Shown: piece after piece, positions 7,098 to 9,643 of the stretch
How the letters are laid out: each line of letters starts with the position of its first letter
Numbering within the stretch: the first letter of the stretch is position 1
Assembly: GCA_919902745.1 (NCBI GenBank)
Contig: CAKKRN010000267.1
Location: 5,426 to 15,068, forward strand
Source: Syntrophaceae bacterium
GTDB lineage: Bacteria > Desulfobacterota > Syntrophia > Syntrophales > UBA5619
Reading direction: 5' to 3'
DNA length: 9,643 nucleotides
Notes under the pieces: model-generated
What the model was told of the DNA's origin: nothing
The model's input: only the letters and a program-made list of their open reading frames with translations
The model's database searches: none
Position numbers and translations under genes: made by a program

Positions 7098-7123
7098 GGG
7101 GACACGATTCGGATCGTGTCCCC
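7098..7123. repeat. REP-like hairpin between atpA and atpG
   Basis: GGGGACACGAT (7098-7108) and ATCGTGTCCCC (7113-7123) form a perfect 11-bp stem around TCGG. The right arm recurs at 10-20. Similar GGGGACA...TGTCCCC hairpins are associated, to my recollection, with REP-associated tyrosine transposases (RAYT) in related bacteria; no such transposase is in this window. No T-run follows in the operon direction, so it is not a terminator of the usual kind. Confidence 0.75.
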
Positions 7124-7140
7124 ATATTTTGATATCAATC

Positions 7141-8655
7141 CTATTCGGCGACGTAGACCGAATCGAATTCTGCAAACACCTCTCGCATCTTTTTGTCGAG
7201 TTCCGGGCTGATGATCTTCTTTTCGTCGATCTCTTTCAGGATGTCCGGATACTTGCCTTCCAGGAAGGAGAGGAGCTGCGGTTCATAGCTTTTCAGCTTT
7301 TCCACGGGGTACTTGTCGAGGAATCCCCGGGTGCCCGCATAGAGGATCGAGACTTGCTTCGCGAGCGACATAGGTGAAAACTGCGGCTGATTCAGGATTT
7401 CCACGAGTCTGACGCCGCGTTCGAGCTGGGCCTGGGTGGCCTTGTCCAAGTCGGAGCCGAACTGGGCGAAGGCGGCCAGTTCCCTGTACTGGGCAAGGTC
7501 GAGCTTCAGGGTGCCGGCGACCTGTTTCATCGCCTTCACCTGGGCTGCGCCGCCGACGCGGGAGACGGAAAGCCCCACGTTGATCGCCGGGCGGATCCCG
7601 GAGAAGAAGAGGGAGGGTTCAAGGTAGACCTGGCCGTCGGTAATCGAGATAACGTTCGTCGGGATGTAGGCGGAGACGTCGCCGGCCTGCGTTTCGATGA
7701 TGGGGAGCGCCGTCAGCGATCCGCCTCCGAGCTCCTTGCTGACCCGGGCGGCCCGCTCCAGTAGCCGGGAGTGGTTGTAGAAGATGTCGCCGGGGAAGGC
7801 CTCTCGTCCCGGCGGGCGTCGCAACAGCAGTGAAATCTGGCGGTAGGCGACGGCCTGCTTGGAGAGGTCGTCGTAGATGATCAGGGCGTCCTGCGCGCGG
7901 TCGCGGAAGTATTCGCCGATGCTGCAGCCCGCGTAGGCGGCGATGTATTGCAGGGTGGCCGGGTCGCTCGCGCAGGCGGCGACGACGCAGGTGTAGGACA
8001 TGGCGTCGTGCTTCTTCAGATTCTCAACCACCTGGGCGACGGTGGATTTCTTCTGGCCGATGGCGACGTAGATGCACTTCACGCCGGTGTCCTTTTGACG
8101 GATGATCGCATCGATGCCGATCGCGGTCTTGCCGATCTGGCGGTCGCCGATGATCAGTTCGCGCTGGCCGCGGCCGATCGGAGTCATCGCGTCGATCGCC
8201 TTCAAGCCGGTGTACATCGGCTCGTTAACCGGCTGGCGGAAGACCACGCCGGGGGCGATCATCTCAATCCGGCGGAATTCCGTCGTCTCGATGGGACCCT
8301 TGCCGTCCAGCGGAGCGCCCGTGGCGTCGATCACGCGGCCGAGGAGCGCCTCGCCGACGGGGATCTGGGCGATCCTGCCCGTCCGCTTCACGATGTCCCC
8401 TTCCTTGATGTGGGTCACTTCACCGAGAATGGCGACGCCGACGTTGTCCGTCTCGAGATTGAGGACCATGCCGAGGATTCCTCCGGGGAATTCGAGCAGC
8501 TCCATGGCCATCGCGTTTTCCACGCCGTAGACCCGGGCGATGCCGTCGCCGACGGAGAGGACCGTTCCCGTTTCACTGATATCCAGTTTTTTTTCGTACT
8601 CCTTGATCTGCCTGGATATGATCTCGCTGATTTCCTCTGCCCTGATGGTTTCCAT
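7141..8655 (-). CDS. atpA: ATP synthase alpha subunit
   Basis: Alpha forms the non-catalytic nucleotide sites of F1 and supplies the arginine finger to beta. The 504 residues are full length. The N-terminal helix, which contacts delta, starts [18 protein letters not shown]. The barrel follows with [15 protein letters not shown] (30-44). The P-loop is GDRQIGKT (170-177), Walker B is ALIIYDD (257-263), and the arginine finger is Arg366 in [13 protein letters not shown]. The C-terminal helical domain is complete. ATG 8655 has GGAGGAA upstream, inside the end of atpH; only three bases separate the two genes, so translation is likely coupled. A 58-base gap with a REP-like hairpin separates it from atpG. 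Confidence 0.98.
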   Translation of the reverse strand: METIRAEEISEIISRQIKEYEKKLDISETGTVLSVGDGIARVYGVENAMAMELLEFPGGILGMVLNLETDNVGVAILGEVTHIKEGDIVKRTGRIAQIPVGEALLGRVIDATGAPLDGKGPIETTEFRRIEMIAPGVVFRQPVNEPMYTGLKAIDAMTPIGRGQRELIIGDRQIGKTAIGIDAIIRQKDTGVKCIYVAIGQKKSTVAQVVENLKKHDAMSYTCVVAACASDPATLQYIAAYAGCSIGEYFRDRAQDALIIYDDLSKQAVAYRQISLLLRRPPGREAFPGDIFYNHSRLLERAARVSKELGGGSLTALPIIETQAGDVSAYIPTNVISITDGQVYLEPSLFFSGIRPAINVGLSVSRVGGAAQVKAMKQVAGTLKLDLAQYRELAAFAQFGSDLDKATQAQLERGVRLVEILNQPQFSPMSLAKQVSILYAGTRGFLDKYPVEKLKSYEPQLLSFLEGKYPDILKEIDEKKIISPELDKKMREVFAEFDSVYVAE

Positions 8656-8658
8656 GCG

Positions 8659-9204
8659 CTATATTTCCTCCCCCAAGAGATTCCGGATGTTGTTCAGTTG
8701 CGTACGGACGCTGCCGTCATAAAGCGTATCCCCGACCCGGACGACAACGCCCCCGAGCAAGGAACGGTCCTCCAGAACGATCATTTCGACCTCCCTGTCG
8801 GTCAGTCTCTCCAGCCCGTTCTGCAGACGTGCGGATGTCTCACCGGTAAGCGGAAAGGCCGTCTTCACCGTGACCCGGACCTTCTTCAGGGCGATATCCA
8901 TCAATTCCCGGTAGCAGCCCTGGATGTCGGACAGGATATCGATGCGTCGCTTGTCGACCAGCAGTTTCAGGAAATTGGAGGTCAGCGGTGAGATTTGGAT
9001 CTTTTCCAGCAGCGACTCCACGACCGCCTTCTTGTCGGACAAAGCGAAGATCGGGTTGGCAAGAAACTCGCTCAGGTTTTTGTTTTCCTTGAGGATAGCG
9101 GAAAAGCGCCCGAGCTCGTCGTAATAGTATTCATACCGCTTTTCCTCACCTGCGATTTTGAAAAAGGCCCGGGCATAACGCTTTGCAATATTGCTGCTGA
9201 TCAA
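8659..9204 (-). CDS. atpH: ATP synthase delta subunit
   Basis: Delta (OSCP-like) caps the F1 head and joins it to the b-subunit stalk. With a TTG start at 9204 the protein has 181 residues, the usual length, and begins ISSNIAKRYARAFFKIA like other deltas. The conserved C-terminal signature RSLLGGVVVRVGDTLYDGSV starts near residue 147 and leads into RTQLNNIRNLL. An in-frame ATG at 9258 would add 18 residues without family similarity and overlap atpF. GAGGG lies about eight bases before the TTG, which decides the choice. The gap to atpF is 37 bases, and the stop is three bases before atpA. Confidence 0.9.
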   Translation of the reverse strand: MISSNIAKRYARAFFKIAGEEKRYEYYYDELGRFSAILKENKNLSEFLANPIFALSDKKAVVESLLEKIQISPLTSNFLKLLVDKRRIDILSDIQGCYRELMDIALKKVRVTVKTAFPLTGETSARLQNGLERLTDREVEMIVLEDRSLLGGVVVRVGDTLYDGSVRTQLNNIRNLLGEEI

Positions 9205-9241
9205 TTGTTTACCCTCGTAATAAAGTTGGTAAAGCCGCCGA

Positions 9242-9643
9242 TCAATTTGTACGGACAACCTTCTCGATATAATCCTGGACCATGGCCTCGTGATCTTCCA
9301 CGCGAATGTTCTTCCGGAGGAGCCCCTCGGCCATCTGTGCGGAGAGACGGACCGCCTCGATCCGGAGCTGATGGCTCGCCTTGTTGAACTCCTGTTCCAT
9401 CCGCGCCTGGGCGTCTTCCCTCATCTTTTCCGCTGTTCTCCGGGCCTCCTCGATGATCCGCTCCTTTTCGGTCAGCCCCTGGGCCTGGATCATCCGGGTG
9501 ATCTCATCGATCTCGCCCGTCGCCCGGTCGAGTTTCGCGGCATATTCCCGGAACTTCTTTTCGGCATCCTCGCGGGCGGTTACGGCCTCGGCGAGGGAGG
9601 TCCTGATCCCTTTCTGCCGTCCGGTGAAAAATTCTTTCACCTT
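9242..9643 (-). CDS. atpF: ATP synthase b subunit, C-terminal part (cut by window end)
   Basis: This is the peripheral-stalk subunit b that connects the membrane a subunit to delta and alpha. The visible 133 residues begin inside the protein (KVKEFFTGRQKGIRTSL), the point where b leaves the membrane after its single N-terminal helix. The rest is one long, charged, alanine-rich helix (AVTAREDAEKKFREYAAKLD..., ..EARRTAEKMREDAQARMEQEF) typical of the b dimer coiled coil, ending MVQDYIEKVVRTN. The frame is open to the edge; GTG 9640 should not be taken as the start, because the conserved KPVKEFF-type junction lies there. The missing part should hold the transmembrane helix. It is first among the visible genes of the operon. 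Confidence 0.93.
   Translation of the reverse strand, partial: KVKEFFTGRQKGIRTSLAEAVTAREDAEKKFREYAAKLDRATGEIDEITRMIQAQGLTEKERIIEEARRTAEKMREDAQARMEQEFNKASHQLRIEAVRLSAQMAEGLLRKNIRVEDHEAMVQDYIEKVVRTN

Noticed and set aside
7098..7123. Hairpin between atpA and atpG as a Rho-independent terminator splitting the operon
   Set aside because: No T-run follows in the minus direction; AGGGAG, the atpG ribosome-binding site, follows at once.
6270..7211. Plus-strand open frame (313 codons) opposite atpG
   Set aside because: Antisense shadow; the minus-strand gamma subunit explains the region.
7948..8991. Plus-strand open frame (347 codons) opposite atpA and atpH
   Set aside because: Antisense shadow of two certain genes, no domain, no ribosome-binding site.

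Overview
The window looks like a chromosomal segment of a GC-rich Gram-negative anaerobe. The best guess is a member of the former Deltaproteobacteria (Desulfobacterota, Syntrophales-like), judged from the style of the F-type ATP synthase proteins, the GreA protein and the repeat types. This placement is inference; no marker gene in the window proves it.

Layout. Bases 1-181 hold a truncated hairpin repeat, a good sigma70-type promoter and the leader of a plus-strand cluster. That cluster is prmA (ribosomal protein L11 methyltransferase), rsmE (16S rRNA m3U1498 methyltransferase, start overlapping the prmA stop by four bases) and an RDD-family membrane protein. A tRNA-Phe(GAA) gene with its own promoter, encoded CCA and a perfect intrinsic terminator follows. 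From about 2770 to 3780 the sequence is visibly richer in A+T. It carries a short, stop-interrupted remnant resembling the tail of a tyrosine integrase, and a minus-strand type II toxin-antitoxin pair (RelE/HigB-like toxin first, XRE-type antitoxin second) with a palindromic operator candidate. I read this as the scar or remains of a small element inserted next to tRNA-Phe.

The core genome resumes with greA on the plus strand. It converges on a long minus-strand ATP synthase operon transcribed atpF (partial at the window end), atpH, atpA, atpG, atpD, atpC. This supplies the peripheral stalk (b, delta) and the whole F1 head (alpha, gamma, beta, epsilon). The membrane subunits a and c are not in the window.

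The two most unusual non-coding elements are (i) a 70-bp array of ten heptamers that forms the junction of greA and atpC and contains both stop codons, and (ii) an 11-bp-stem hairpin of REP/RAYT type between atpA and atpG, half of which recurs at the very start of the window. I found no CRISPR array, no rRNA and no complete mobile element. Nothing here amounts to a clearly new multi-gene system; the accessory block at tRNA-Phe and the two repeat elements are the parts worth a second look.
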